Source: Agrobacterium vitis
GTDB taxonomy: Bacteria > Pseudomonadota > Alphaproteobacteria > Rhizobiales > Rhizobiaceae
Direction: 5' to 3'
Length of the DNA: 64,000 nt
Assembly: GCF_014926405.1 (NCBI RefSeq)
Contig: NZ_JACXXJ020000005.1
Coordinates: 1,555,001-1,619,000 of the forward strand
Shown: one piece after another, positions 19,317 to 28,077 of the stretch
Layout: every line of letters begins with the position of its first letter
Numbering within the stretch: position 1 is the stretch's first letter
The notes under the pieces: generated by a model
What the model was told of the DNA's origin: nothing
Databases searched by the model: none
What the model saw: only the letters and a program-made list of their open reading frames with translations
Translations under genes and position numbers: made by a program

Positions 19317-20143
19317 GCCACAGTCTTGAACTGATTCCGCCGCGCCCAGCACCTCCAAGACATGAGCATCGCGTTACCCCTGGCCGGGTATTGGGCGGAT
19401 CTTTGCTGCTGGTCTGGGCTTTGCTTGGCCTTGGCCTGCTGGCGATGATGATCGGCAATTGGGACCAGGATAAATTCGTCAAATACGGTCCGCGTTTTAT
19501 TTCGGGCCTTGGGACGACGCTCAGCATCGTCGTCATCTCGATTGCCGCAGGCGCGGTCCTCTCTATCCCAATCGCCTTTGGCCGGATGTCGAAAAACCGT
19601 CTGGCCAATGCCGTGACCTATGCCTATGTCTATGTCTTTCGCGGTACGCCGCTGCTGGCGCAGGTTTTTCTGGTCTATTACGGCCTGGGTGGGTTCCGGA
19701 CGGAATTCGAGGCCGTCGGTCTCTGGTGGTTCTTCCGCGATGCCTGGTATTGCGGGTTGCTGGCTCTGTCACTGAACACGGCCGCCTATCAGGCAGAGAT
19801 CCTGCGGGGCGCGATCCGCAGCGTTGGACGCGGCCAGCATGAAGGTGCTGCTTCGCTGGGTCTGCCGCGCACCGTCACCTTCTGGAAAATCATCCTGCCG
19901 CAGGCGCTGATCGTCGCGCTTCGGCCTTACGGCAATGAAATCATCCTGATGGTCAAGGGTTCGGCCATTCTGTCAATCATCACCGTTCTCGATATGATGG
20001 GCGAGACCCGCTACGCCTTCTCGCGCACCTTCGACTACCAGACCTATCTTTGGGCGGCGATCTTCTATCTCACCATTGTCGAAATCCTGCGCCATGGCTG
20101 GGCCGCCATCGAGACACGGCTGACGCGCCATCTCAAGCGCTGA
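19313..20143 (+). CDS. Polar amino-acid ABC transporter permease (HisM-like)
   Basis: Second membrane subunit, 276 residues, with an N-terminal cytoplasmic stretch rich in Pro and Arg and about five membrane helices. The EAA loop reads GQHEGAASLGLPRTVTFWKI, followed by LPQALIVALRPYGNE. The ATG at 19313 overlaps the upstream stop by four bases. No ATP-binding subunit follows: the next gene is usg, 192 bp away. The importer must therefore borrow an ATPase encoded elsewhere. The gap 20144-20335 holds an imperfect AAGCCTCG direct repeat and nothing else recognisable. Confidence 0.92.
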   Translation: MSHSLELIPPRPAPPRHEHRVTPGRVLGGSLLLVWALLGLGLLAMMIGNWDQDKFVKYGPRFISGLGTTLSIVVISIAAGAVLSIPIAFGRMSKNRLANAVTYAYVYVFRGTPLLAQVFLVYYGLGGFRTEFEAVGLWWFFRDAWYCGLLALSLNTAAYQAEILRGAIRSVGRGQHEGAASLGLPRTVTFWKIILPQALIVALRPYGNEIILMVKGSAILSIITVLDMMGETRYAFSRTFDYQTYLWAAIFYLTIVEILRHGWAAIETRLTRHLKR

Positions 20144-20335
20144 CAAAACCTGGCAGCACTCAAGGCGATACGCTGCTAACCATATGATTTTTATTTTGAA
20201 ATGTCATTTATGACAGTTTTGTTAAGCCTCGATTAAGCCTCGCATGGAACCATCTTCCTATCGGACGAACCGATGCGCGACGGGCAGGTCGCACCTGTGC
20301 CGCCGGGATCAGAATGGGAACGAAACGAGGTTGCC

Positions 20336-20644
20336 ATGAACACTGACATCAGGAATGACGACACACATAAATCTGGCATGACTTCCGATATGGAAATGAT
20401 GCTGAAAGGCTATGGCATGACCACAGCGCAAATTCTCTACCGCATGCCTGATCACCAAAACCTGCTGCAAACCTTCATCTGGCAGAATTACGATCTGGCC
20501 CCGGATTTTCCGGAAATGCGCGGCTTTCTGAAATTCTGGCAGGAAAAGCTGGATGGACCGCTTCATTCGGTGCGCTATGTCCATCGCAAGCTGATTGCCG
20601 CCAATGAATGGCGCGCGCTGAAAGGCGAATTCATCCTGCATTGA
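20336..20644 (+). CDS. usg: Usg family protein
   Basis: Small protein of 102 residues matching the Usg family, first named as an open frame in a Caulobacter trp cluster; its function is still unknown. The conserved core is MMLKGYGMTTAQILYRMPDH, then LLQTFIWQNYDLAPDFP and LDGPLHSVRYVHRKLI. The start ATG follows AACGAGG. An internal ATG (MTSDMEMM) would give a length closer to other members. It stands alone here, not with trp genes. Confidence 0.85.
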   Translation: MNTDIRNDDTHKSGMTSDMEMMLKGYGMTTAQILYRMPDHQNLLQTFIWQNYDLAPDFPEMRGFLKFWQEKLDGPLHSVRYVHRKLIAANEWRALKGEFILH

Positions 20645-20839
20645 CAGTGGGCTTTGAAGGGCAGACTGGCGATGTTGCAAAACGCGCCATGAGCCGGTAG
20701 ACCCTCACGCCAATCGCCTGTTCTCGGCACCGACCATTGACTTTCAATGACGGGCCGAGATCATGCGGATGGATTGAAATTTACGCCAGAGCCTGATGCG
20801 CCGGTCCGGTGCGCGGCGGCGTGATCTGAGGGCGACGCA

Positions 20840-21649
20840 ATGGCGAAAATCGATGAAGAGAAGCTGTCTGAGGCTTATAACCGCGCCTTGGCGCTCGAAA
20901 AGGCTGGCGATATCGACGCTGCGGTGAAAGCCTATCACGAGGTTCTGGAAATCGACCCGGAAGACCATGGCGGCGCTGCTGTCCGCCTTGCCTCGCTTGG
21001 CCGAGGGGAAACGCCGCCGCGTGCCTCCGACGCCTATGTTGAAACGTTGTTTGACCAGCATGCCGAGGATTTCGAAGATATTCTCGTTGATCAGCTCGGC
21101 TACGCCGTGCCAGTCATCGTGCGCCAGCGCTTGCAGGAGTTGAAGCTTGGCCCATTCAAGCGCCTGCTGGATCTCGGCTGCGGCACCGGGCTGACCGGCG
21201 GCACCCTGCGTGACATGGTGGACGATATCACAGGCATCGATCTTTCGGAAAACATGGTCGAGATCGCCCATGAGAAAGACCTATACGACACGCTTTACGT
21301 TGCCGAAGTCGAGGATTTCCTTGAGGACAATGACGAGGACCTGTTCGACGTGATCACCGCCACCGATGTCCTGCCCTATCTCGGCGCGCTTGAGCCGCTG
21401 TTTTTCGGCGTATCGGAAAATCTGATGCTGGGCGGCTATTTCATCTTCTCCTCGGAAACCATGGGCGAGGATGTGCCCTACAAGGTCGGGCCGCATCAGC
21501 GGTTCGTCCATGCGCAGACCTATATCCGCGAGCGGCTGGCCGCCACCGGCTTCGAGGTCGTCGAAGTCACCGACATCAATGTGCGGATGCAGGATGGTGA
21601 GCCTTCCCCGGGCCATCTGGTTATCGCACAATTGAAAACCTTGAACTGA
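20840..21649 (+). CDS. SAM-dependent methyltransferase with N-terminal TPR
   Basis: Protein of 269 residues. Residues 1-50 form a tetratricopeptide-like hairpin (LSEAYNRALALEKAGDIDAA). The rest is a class I methyltransferase fold with SAM motif LLDLGCGTGLTGG around residue 110, acidic motif II (DDITGIDLSENMVEIA) and motif IV-like FDVITATDVLPYLG. Substrate unknown. It is followed 21 bp later by the iminopeptidase gene, so the pair is probably co-transcribed. Confidence 0.85.
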   Translation: MAKIDEEKLSEAYNRALALEKAGDIDAAVKAYHEVLEIDPEDHGGAAVRLASLGRGETPPRASDAYVETLFDQHAEDFEDILVDQLGYAVPVIVRQRLQELKLGPFKRLLDLGCGTGLTGGTLRDMVDDITGIDLSENMVEIAHEKDLYDTLYVAEVEDFLEDNDEDLFDVITATDVLPYLGALEPLFFGVSENLMLGGYFIFSSETMGEDVPYKVGPHQRFVHAQTYIRERLAATGFEVVEVTDINVRMQDGEPSPGHLVIAQLKTLN

Positions 21650-21670
21650 TCGAAACCAAGCGAGGGCGAG

Positions 21671-22645
21671 ATGACCGGACCAGATCTTCATCCGCCCTTG
21701 CCGCCCTACCGAACCGGCCATCTGCCGGTCACGGACGGCCACCGGATCTATTTCGAATGCAGCGGCAACCGTAAGGGCATCCCGGCCCTTATTCTGCATG
21801 GCGGCCCCGGTTCCGGCCTGTCCGAAACCACACGCCGATTCTTCGATCCCGAGCACTATCACATCATCCAGTTCGACCAGCGCCATTGCGGCCGCAGTCT
21901 TCCCTTTGCCGGCGATCCGGTGGTCGATCTCAGCACCAATACACTGCCGCATCTGCTTGAGGATATCGAAGCGCTGCGCTTCCATCTTGGCATTCAGCGC
22001 TGGCTGGTGATGGGCGGCTCGTGGGGATCAACACTGGCGCTCGCCTATGCCCAAGCGCATCGGACACGGGTTCTCGGCCTGCTGCTGACCATGGTGGTCA
22101 CGACAAGTGCTGCCGAAATCGAATGGATCACCCGTGGCGTCGGACAGTTTTTTCCTGCAGAACATGCGCGTTTTCTCAGCCATCTACCAAGGGATCAGCA
22201 AGACGGTGATCTCATTACCGCCTATCATCGGCTGCTGATCAATCCTGACAAACAGATTCATGAAAAGGCCGCAAGTGCCTGGTGCGAATGGGAATCTGCC
22301 ATTCTTGCCGTAAAGCCGGACTATAGTCCTCATGCCAGATGGTCGGATGCCCGGTTTCGGCTGTGTTTTGCCCGGCTCGTCACCCACTACTGGTCGCATC
22401 GTGCCTGGCTCGCTGACGGAGACATTCGTCAAGGAATCAAACTGTTGGACGGCATTCCTGCCATATTGATTCACGGTCGCCTCGATTTCGGCAGTCCGTT
22501 GAAGACGGCCTATGACCTGCATCAGGCCTGGCCGGGCAGTCGGTTGATTATTGTTGAGGATGGCGAACACAATATCAGTGCGCCAGGTATGGCAGCCTGT
22601 GTCATTGGGTCCCTGCAACACCTTGCCCACGAATTGAAACACTGA
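21671..22645 (+). CDS. pip: Proline iminopeptidase, alpha/beta hydrolase
   Basis: Serine peptidase that removes N-terminal proline from peptides, cytoplasmic, 324 residues. It has the oxyanion-hole motif HGGPGSG, the nucleophile elbow GGSWGS, an acid in HGRLDFGSP and a C-terminal His in EDGEHN, a full triad. The usual FDQRGCGRS reads FDQRHCGRS here, a Gly-to-His change next to the active site. GAGGGCGAG precedes the ATG. Confidence 0.92.
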   Translation: MTGPDLHPPLPPYRTGHLPVTDGHRIYFECSGNRKGIPALILHGGPGSGLSETTRRFFDPEHYHIIQFDQRHCGRSLPFAGDPVVDLSTNTLPHLLEDIEALRFHLGIQRWLVMGGSWGSTLALAYAQAHRTRVLGLLLTMVVTTSAAEIEWITRGVGQFFPAEHARFLSHLPRDQQDGDLITAYHRLLINPDKQIHEKAASAWCEWESAILAVKPDYSPHARWSDARFRLCFARLVTHYWSHRAWLADGDIRQGIKLLDGIPAILIHGRLDFGSPLKTAYDLHQAWPGSRLIIVEDGEHNISAPGMAACVIGSLQHLAHELKH

Positions 22646-22750
22646 TCCGGCACCATCCTCATCAAGGCCGCTTCACCCAAAAATACCTTTTCCTACAGGA
22701 CGGGCTGCGATACCTCTTGCCGCACGCAATAAGCAAAGGAGTCTTAAAAC

Positions 22751-23620
22751 ATGGCCAAGGTGGCATTCATCGGATTGGGCGTCATGGGCTATCCCATGGC
22801 CGGACACCTGAAGGCGAAGGGCGGCCATGATGTGACGGTCTATAACCGCACCACGGCCAAGGCCGAAAGCTGGGTGGCCCAGCATGGCGGGGCGCTGGGC
22901 CTGACACCGGCAGAGGCCGCGAAGGGTGCTGATTTCGTCTTCACCTGCGTCGGCAATGACGATGACCTGCGCGCCGTCACCATTGGCGCCGATGGCGTTT
23001 TCGCTGGCATGAAAGCCGGTGCGATCTTGATCGACAATACCACCGCCTCAGCGGACGTGGCCCGTGAACTTTATGAGGCTGCGAAAGCCAAAGACCTCGG
23101 CTTCATCGATGCGCCAGTGTCCGGCGGCCAGGCTGGCGCGGAAAATGGTGTGCTGACGGTGATGTGCGGTGGAGAGGAGTCGGTGTTCGAACAGGCCCGC
23201 CCGGTGATCGAAGCTTATGCACGAATGATCGGCCTAATGGGGCCAGCGGGTTCCGGCCAGTTGACCAAGATGATCAACCAAATCTGCATTGCTGGCATCG
23301 TTCAGGGCTTGGCTGAAGGCGTGCATTTCGGCAAGCGGGCCGGTCTCGACATCGAAAAGGTCATCGAGGTGATTTCCAAGGGAGCTGCTGGCTCCTGGCA
23401 GATGGAAAACCGTCACAAGACCATGGCCGTCGGCAAATATGATTTCGGCTTTGCCGTCGATTGGATGCGCAAGGATCTGGGCATCGTGCTGAACGAAGCC
23501 AAGACCAATGGTGCCACCCTGCCGCTTACAGCTCTCGTCGATCAGTTCTATGGGGACGTGCAGAAGCTTGGAGGCAATCGCTGGGACACATCATCCCTGC
23601 TGGCCCGGCTGGAAAAATAA
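22751..23620 (+). CDS. NAD(P)-dependent beta-hydroxyacid dehydrogenase
   Basis: Oxidoreductase of the 3-hydroxyisobutyrate / tartronate-semialdehyde reductase family, 289 residues. It has the N-terminal NAD(P) motif FIGLGVMGYPMAGHL, the family substrate motif FIDAPVSGGQAGAENG and a catalytic Lys in GQLTKMINQ. NRT after the second strand of the Rossmann fold suggests NADPH acceptance. The precise substrate cannot be assigned. It is convergent with an Lrp-family regulator. Confidence 0.9.
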   Translation: MAKVAFIGLGVMGYPMAGHLKAKGGHDVTVYNRTTAKAESWVAQHGGALGLTPAEAAKGADFVFTCVGNDDDLRAVTIGADGVFAGMKAGAILIDNTTASADVARELYEAAKAKDLGFIDAPVSGGQAGAENGVLTVMCGGEESVFEQARPVIEAYARMIGLMGPAGSGQLTKMINQICIAGIVQGLAEGVHFGKRAGLDIEKVIEVISKGAAGSWQMENRHKTMAVGKYDFGFAVDWMRKDLGIVLNEAKTNGATLPLTALVDQFYGDVQKLGGNRWDTSSLLARLEK

Positions 23621-23630
23621 CAAGTTCGAG

Positions 23631-23651
23631 GGAGCCTGTCTGTCAGGCTCC
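23631..23651. terminator. Hairpin between two convergent genes
   Basis: GGAGCCTG / CAGGCTCC with a 5-nt loop, between the dehydrogenase end (23620) and the Lrp-type gene end (23659). T-tracts are weak on both sides. Confidence 0.5.
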
Positions 23652-23658
23652 CCAACCC

Positions 23659-24159
23659 TTATTCCTCACCCGATTTGTTATTATCGAGCATCATGTAATC
23701 GAGCGGCAATTCGGTCGTGTATTTGATCTGCTCCATGGCGAAGGCAGAGGATACGTCGCGAATCTCGATCTTGGCGATCAGCCGCTTGTAAAAGGCATCA
23801 TAGGCACCGATGTCAGGCACCACGACCCGCAGCAGATAATCGACGTCACCACTCATGCGATAGAATTCCACCACTTCGGGAAATTCCCCCACCACTTCGG
23901 AAAAGCGCTTCAGCCATTCAATCGAATGGGTATTGGTGCGCACCGAGACGAACACCGTCACCTTGGTATTGACCTTAACCGGATCAAGCAGCGCTACACG
24001 GCGCTTGATCACGCCATCCTCTTCCATCTTCTGGATACGCCGCCAGCAGGGCGTGGTGGAAAGACCGACCTTCTTGGCGAGGTCAGCAACGGCAAGAGTG
24101 GAATCCTCCTGCAGAATACGCAGAATTTTACGGTCCAGACGATCCATGAGCGACACCAT
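23659..24159 (-). CDS. Lrp/AsnC family transcriptional regulator
   Basis: DNA-binding regulator of 166 residues. The N-terminal winged helix-turn-helix spans about residues 5-55 (LDRKILRILQEDSTLAVADL, then STTPCWRRIQKMEEDGVI). A C-terminal RAM/ligand-binding domain follows (SGDVDYLLRVVVPDIGAYD). Such proteins usually respond to amino acids. The ATG at 24159 follows a GGAAAAAA tract; an in-frame ATG at 24147 is also possible. Target genes cannot be named, though the adjacent dehydrogenase is one candidate. Confidence 0.92.
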   Translation of the reverse strand: MVSLMDRLDRKILRILQEDSTLAVADLAKKVGLSTTPCWRRIQKMEEDGVIKRRVALLDPVKVNTKVTVFVSVRTNTHSIEWLKRFSEVVGEFPEVVEFYRMSGDVDYLLRVVVPDIGAYDAFYKRLIAKIEIRDVSSAFAMEQIKYTTELPLDYMMLDNNKSGEE

Positions 24160-24212
24160 TGAAATTTTTTTCCGGTATAGCGCAATTTGGAGCAAACGAA
24201 AGCAAAATGCTT

Positions 24213-24848
24213 TCACCGCAGACAGTGATCCACTTGCTTTTTCAAGACAGGTAGCAATTCTGCCTCAAACCACGGATTGCGACGCAGCCAACCACTGTTT
24301 CGCCAACTGGGATGAGGCAGCGGCAAAATCTTCGGACCTGGCCGGTTGGTAAAAAACGATTCGCGCCAGCTTTCCACCGTGGCATGCAAGGTTGGTTTTC
24401 GCAGGTCGCCCATATGCCAGCGTTGCGCATATTGGCCGATGGCAAGCACCAGTTCCACCTGAGGCATGACCGCAATGGCGGCATCGCGCCAATGCGGGGC
24501 GCATTCGCGCCGAGGCGGCAGATCGTGGCCGCTGGCATCATATCCCGGAAAGCAGAATCCCATCGGCAGGATGGCAAAGTTGTCGCTATCGTAAAACGCC
24601 TCCCTGTCCACGCCCAGCCATTGCCGCAGCCGATCGCCGGAGGCATCATTGAAAGGCAGTCCGGTTTCATGCACCCGCTTGCCCGGTGCCTGTCCGGCAA
24701 TCAGAATGCGGGCGGTGGACGACAGGACCGCTACAGGCCTGGGCTCATGCGGCAGCGCCGTTACCTGCGTCGGACAATCTCGACAGATCCGGCAGGCGTG
24801 AATGGCGGCGCGCAATCCTTGAAGATCCCTCGGCAAGCTCACGGTCAA
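24213..24848 (-). CDS. Uracil-DNA glycosylase superfamily protein
   Basis: Protein of 211 residues with the UDG fold signature. Motif A region is LIAGQAPGKRVHETGLPFND and motif B region is LPLPHPSWRN. It also has paired cysteines (CRICRDC) near the N-terminus. The organisation resembles small rhizobial UDG-like proteins; the GQAPG motif differs from the GEAPG/GQDPY of well-studied families, so enzymatic activity on uracil is likely but unproven. The probable start is TTG at 24848, which overlaps the stop of the upstream nuclease gene, implying coupling. Confidence 0.82.
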   Translation of the reverse strand: MTVSLPRDLQGLRAAIHACRICRDCPTQVTALPHEPRPVAVLSSTARILIAGQAPGKRVHETGLPFNDASGDRLRQWLGVDREAFYDSDNFAILPMGFCFPGYDASGHDLPPRRECAPHWRDAAIAVMPQVELVLAIGQYAQRWHMGDLRKPTLHATVESWRESFFTNRPGPKILPLPHPSWRNSGWLRRNPWFEAELLPVLKKQVDHCLR

Positions 24849-25360
24849 TTTTCGTCCTGCCTGCGGATAATATCATTGCGAGGATGCAGCCTTCGCCATT
24901 CTTCCGGCCGGTCGAACGCGCCTGCCCAAAGCCCCACTTTGTCGGCCTGGGCCTGCTTTTCCTCATTCTCATAGCCGCCCGCATTCAAAACAAGACCGGA
25001 GCGAACCATCTCGGCGCCGACATCGCGGCCCATGGCAGTGCAGGTCACAAGAATACGGTCGTTGTCGATGCGGTCCGACCCCTGGCAGAGGACGCCAGCC
25101 TGAGCCATACGCTGGGCCAGACCGAATCGGGCCTGCGCACCGCAAAGCTGGACCACGCCATCCTCGCCCCGGCACCGCTGACCAATTTCGGGTGAATCCA
25201 GGCCTTTGAGTTGCAGGCGTTGACCATTTGTCACCAATGTTTCACCATCGGCAATCACGAAAGGGCCATCGAAAGACGGCACCTTGCGGGGCCAGAAGGC
25301 GGCGGCAATCATCGTGCCGATGACCAGGCAGACGAAGGCGGCAGCAATGATCCGATGCAT
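24845..25360 (-). CDS. Thermonuclease-family (SNase-like) protein
   Basis: Exported or membrane-anchored protein of 171 residues. An N-terminal hydrophobic helix (IIAAAFVCLVIGTMIAAAFW) is followed by a staphylococcal-nuclease-like barrel (DGETLVTNGQRLQLKGLDSP, then LCGAQARFGLAQRM and GLWAGAFDRPEEW at the end). The canonical second catalytic Glu/Arg pair is not obvious, so nuclease activity is uncertain. ATG 25360 is used; a GTG nine bases upstream is an alternative. It overlaps the UDG-like gene. Confidence 0.78.
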   Translation of the reverse strand: MHRIIAAAFVCLVIGTMIAAAFWPRKVPSFDGPFVIADGETLVTNGQRLQLKGLDSPEIGQRCRGEDGVVQLCGAQARFGLAQRMAQAGVLCQGSDRIDNDRILVTCTAMGRDVGAEMVRSGLVLNAGGYENEEKQAQADKVGLWAGAFDRPEEWRRLHPRNDIIRRQDEN

Positions 25361-25490
25361 GCGTGACACAATCTGGCCCTTTTCAATAACAGCCGGTATC
25401 CGAGAATGGCAAATAAAACCTTTCCAGAAAGTAACTCTTAAGACTTCATGGCTAGTCTGAGACGGACCGCGGAAAAAATGCAACCACATC

Positions 25491-27026
25491 ATGGGTAACG
25501 GCGTTTCAAACTCTACTGACAAGAATATTGTCGACCTATCGCGTAGCCACCGCAACAAGGCGACGGCGAAAGCCTTGCGCGTGACCAGAGAACGCCTGCA
25601 TTCCACCCATGGCGGCACACCGGCTTTCGAAAAAGACCTGCTTTCCATGCATACCCAGGCCAGCCTGCAAGGCGCGGCCATCACACCCTTCATCACGATA
25701 TTGACCGCGGGCCTGACGGCCTACCTGTCGGGAAGCCCGATTTATATCCTCTGGGCGCTGCTGACGCTGAGCATTCACGCCCTGAACATTCTGCTCATCC
25801 GCAAGGCTGCCAAGCGCATTCCGGTCACCCATCGCCAGGAACATTGGCGCCATGTTCTGCTGGGCGGGCATCTGGCCATGGGCTGCTGCTGGGCGGCCTT
25901 TACCTTCCAGACCTGCGAGGCCTGCGGCCCGACAAGCGACCTGCTGCTGAAAGGCTCCGTGCTGCTGGTGGTGCTCTGCACCACGGCCATGACCAATATT
26001 CTGCTGCGTCAGGCCGTACTCTATGCGTTTACCCCACCGATCATTGCGCTTTCCGCACAGGCGTTTGTTTCTCAGCGTGTCGACGACGCAACGCTGGCCC
26101 TGGCCTTTACCGTCTCCGTGCTGTTCTTCATCTATATCACCGGCAGGCTCTATGTCTCCAACCTCAAGCTGATATCCTTCCAGAGCGAGAAGGACGACCT
26201 GATCGCCGAGCTGGAAGTGGCCAAATCCATGTCGGATGAGGCCCGCCGCCGGGCGGAAGAAGCCAATATGGCAAAATCGCGGTTTCTCGCCTCGATGTCG
26301 CATGAGTTGCGCACACCATTGAATGCCATTCTCGGCTTTTCCGAGGTCATGGCCCAGGAAGTGCTGGGACCGCTCAACAATCCGCTTTACCGGGAATATT
26401 CCGGCGATATTCACAGATCCGGCCAGCACCTGCTCAATCTGATCAACGAAATCCTCGATCTGTCCCGAATCGAGGCTGGAAAATACGATCTTTCGGAAGA
26501 ATCGATCTCGTTGCTTGAAGTCGCCGAGGACTGCGTCGGCATGGTGCAATTGCGCGCCAAGGCCAAGGACATCAAGATATCCCAGCAATATGAGATCAAC
26601 CTGCCCGCCCTTTGGGCCGATGAAAAGGCGCTTCGGCAAGTGGTGCTGAACCTCTTGTCAAATGCCGTGAAATTCACGCCGCCGGGCGGAGAAATCCTCG
26701 TCAAGGTCGGCTGGACAGTCGGCGGCGGGCAATATGTCTCCATCAAAGACAATGGTCCCGGCATCGCCGAAGAGGAAATCCCCGTGGTGCTCTCTGCCTT
26801 CGGCCAAGGCTCCATCGCCATCAAGAGCGCCGAACAGGGGACGGGCCTCGGCCTTCCCATCGTCCAGGCAATCCTTGCCAAGCATGGCGGCGAATTCAAG
26901 CTGAAGTCAAAACTGCGCGAAGGGACGGAAGTGATTGCCATCCTGCCTGCCAAGCGCGTCCTGCAAACGATTCCCGCCGTACAGGGCACCCAGGCCGTGG
27001 AACCGAAGCGGCGTTATTTCGCCTGA
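25491..27026 (+). CDS. Membrane sensor histidine kinase, PdhS/DivJ-like
   Basis: Two-component kinase of 511 residues. About six hydrophobic helices lie between residues 60 and 220, without a large periplasmic sensor domain. A HisKA domain follows, with phospho-acceptor His271 in SMSHELRTPLNAILGFSE, then HATPase_c with N box NLLSNAVKF, G1 DNGPGIAEEE and G2 GTGLGLPIV. The H-box with NAILGFSEVMAQE and the membrane layout resemble alphaproteobacterial kinases that act on the cell-fate regulator DivK; that link is inferred. No response regulator gene is adjacent. The ATG has only a weak, distant GGA upstream, so the start is uncertain. Confidence 0.88.
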   Translation: MGNGVSNSTDKNIVDLSRSHRNKATAKALRVTRERLHSTHGGTPAFEKDLLSMHTQASLQGAAITPFITILTAGLTAYLSGSPIYILWALLTLSIHALNILLIRKAAKRIPVTHRQEHWRHVLLGGHLAMGCCWAAFTFQTCEACGPTSDLLLKGSVLLVVLCTTAMTNILLRQAVLYAFTPPIIALSAQAFVSQRVDDATLALAFTVSVLFFIYITGRLYVSNLKLISFQSEKDDLIAELEVAKSMSDEARRRAEEANMAKSRFLASMSHELRTPLNAILGFSEVMAQEVLGPLNNPLYREYSGDIHRSGQHLLNLINEILDLSRIEAGKYDLSEESISLLEVAEDCVGMVQLRAKAKDIKISQQYEINLPALWADEKALRQVVLNLLSNAVKFTPPGGEILVKVGWTVGGGQYVSIKDNGPGIAEEEIPVVLSAFGQGSIAIKSAEQGTGLGLPIVQAILAKHGGEFKLKSKLREGTEVIAILPAKRVLQTIPAVQGTQAVEPKRRYFA

Positions 27027-27045
27027 ACAAACGAGTTCTGACCCC

Positions 27046-27363
27046 TCACCGCTGCATATGGGGCCGACGTTTGCGCCCCAGTTTCCAACCATTTTTTTGA
27101 GCCCTGGCAAATTTCAGCCCGGCCCTTCGGCGGAACCGCCGGACCGGCGCGACGTCATGGGACAGGACCAGTACGCCAAGCGGCACCATCCAGAAGCCAA
27201 GCACAGGCAGAAAACCAAGGCAGCCACCAACCACCAGAAGACTGCCAACCGTGATCCGCCCGCCGCGAGACTGCGGGATCGGCAGGTTGAAACGCCCCAG
27301 ATGCAGGCGGCCCTTCTCGGTATCCATATGATAGGTCTTGGTTTTCTTTTCCGTCACAGTCAT
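27046..27363 (-). CDS. Small membrane protein, PGPGW-like
   Basis: Protein of 105 residues with one or two membrane helices (GGRITVGSLLVVGGCLGFLP then VLGFWMVPLGVLVLSHD) and a strongly basic C-terminus. The FLPVLGFWMVPLGVLVLS stretch resembles the PGPGW putative transmembrane family. Function unknown. Convergent with the histidine kinase. Confidence 0.65.
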   Translation of the reverse strand: MTVTEKKTKTYHMDTEKGRLHLGRFNLPIPQSRGGRITVGSLLVVGGCLGFLPVLGFWMVPLGVLVLSHDVAPVRRFRRRAGLKFARAQKNGWKLGRKRRPHMQR

Positions 27364-27532
27364 CCTTCAAGGCCGCTTGAGGCCAGTTTTCCCACAGACA
27401 TCAGATGGGAAAGAGGGGAAAACAAAACAAGAGGCACTTTTTTTTCAAAAAGGGACTTGGCAAACCATGAAAGCCTGAGTAGAAGCCCACTCACACCAAC
27501 GGACGCGGTTCACACCGCTTCAAACGGTACAT

Positions 27533-27607
27533 TCCCTGGTAGCTCAGCGGTAGAGCATTCGACTGTTAATCGACAGGTCGCCGGTTCGAATCCGGCCCGG
27601 GGAGCCA
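27533..27607 (+). tRNA. tRNA-Asn (GTT)
   Basis: A 75-nt cloverleaf with encoded CCA. The acceptor TCCCTGG pairs with CCGGGGA (one G-T), the D arm is TAGCTCAGCGGTAGAGCA, the anticodon loop is CTGTTAA with anticodon GTT, and the T arm is CCGGTTCGAATCCGG. Discriminator base G. It is followed at once by a terminator. Confidence 0.98.
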
Positions 27608-27633
27608 TATTCCAGCTGAATAGCTGACATTAT

Positions 27634-27665
27634 AAAGCCGGATCATTTCTGATCCGGCTTTTTTT
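27634..27665 (+). terminator. Strong terminator after tRNA-Asn
   Basis: Perfect 12-bp stem AAAGCCGGATCA / TGATCCGGCTTT with a 4-nt loop, followed by a run of T. Confidence 0.9.
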
Positions 27666-27689
27666 CTATCCTAATTCAAGCTGATGGGC

Positions 27690-27953
27690 TTAACGGCAAA
27701 CCGTGGTTGTCTTGTAGACCCAACGCCCATGATGACGGAACTTGACCTTCTTGGTCCGGCAGTTATCGCGGTAGGCGTGATGACGCCGCTCGAAATTGCG
27801 ATGATGCGGACGACGATCGTCACGGCTGTAGTAGCGATCAGGATTATGACCGCGATCATACACCATTACCCTGACATCATCGGCCAGAGACGGCGCCGCC
27901 GTTGCTGTGATGCTTCCCAGACCGATCAGACATGCGACCAAAAATTTCTTCAT
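27690..27953 (-). CDS. Small secreted basic protein
   Basis: Protein of 87 residues with a clear signal peptide (MKKFLVACLIGLGSITATAA, cleavage expected after PSLA). The mature part is about 65 residues, rich in His, Arg and Tyr (RRPHHRNFERRHHAYRDNC), and has two Cys that could form a disulfide. It belongs to the kind of small periplasmic proteins common in rhizobia, with no known function. Confidence 0.7.
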   Translation of the reverse strand: MKKFLVACLIGLGSITATAAPSLADDVRVMVYDRGHNPDRYYSRDDRRPHHRNFERRHHAYRDNCRTKKVKFRHHGRWVYKTTTVCR

Positions 27954-28077
27954 CTTCTATCTCCTGATGCGTTTCACTGGAAACGATGACTGGAGATTAA
28001 GCGAAACAAGATGAACGCAATCTGATCCTGTTGTTCATGTTAAGGACGGGTATTTTTCAGCGGTCACAGACCTGCGA

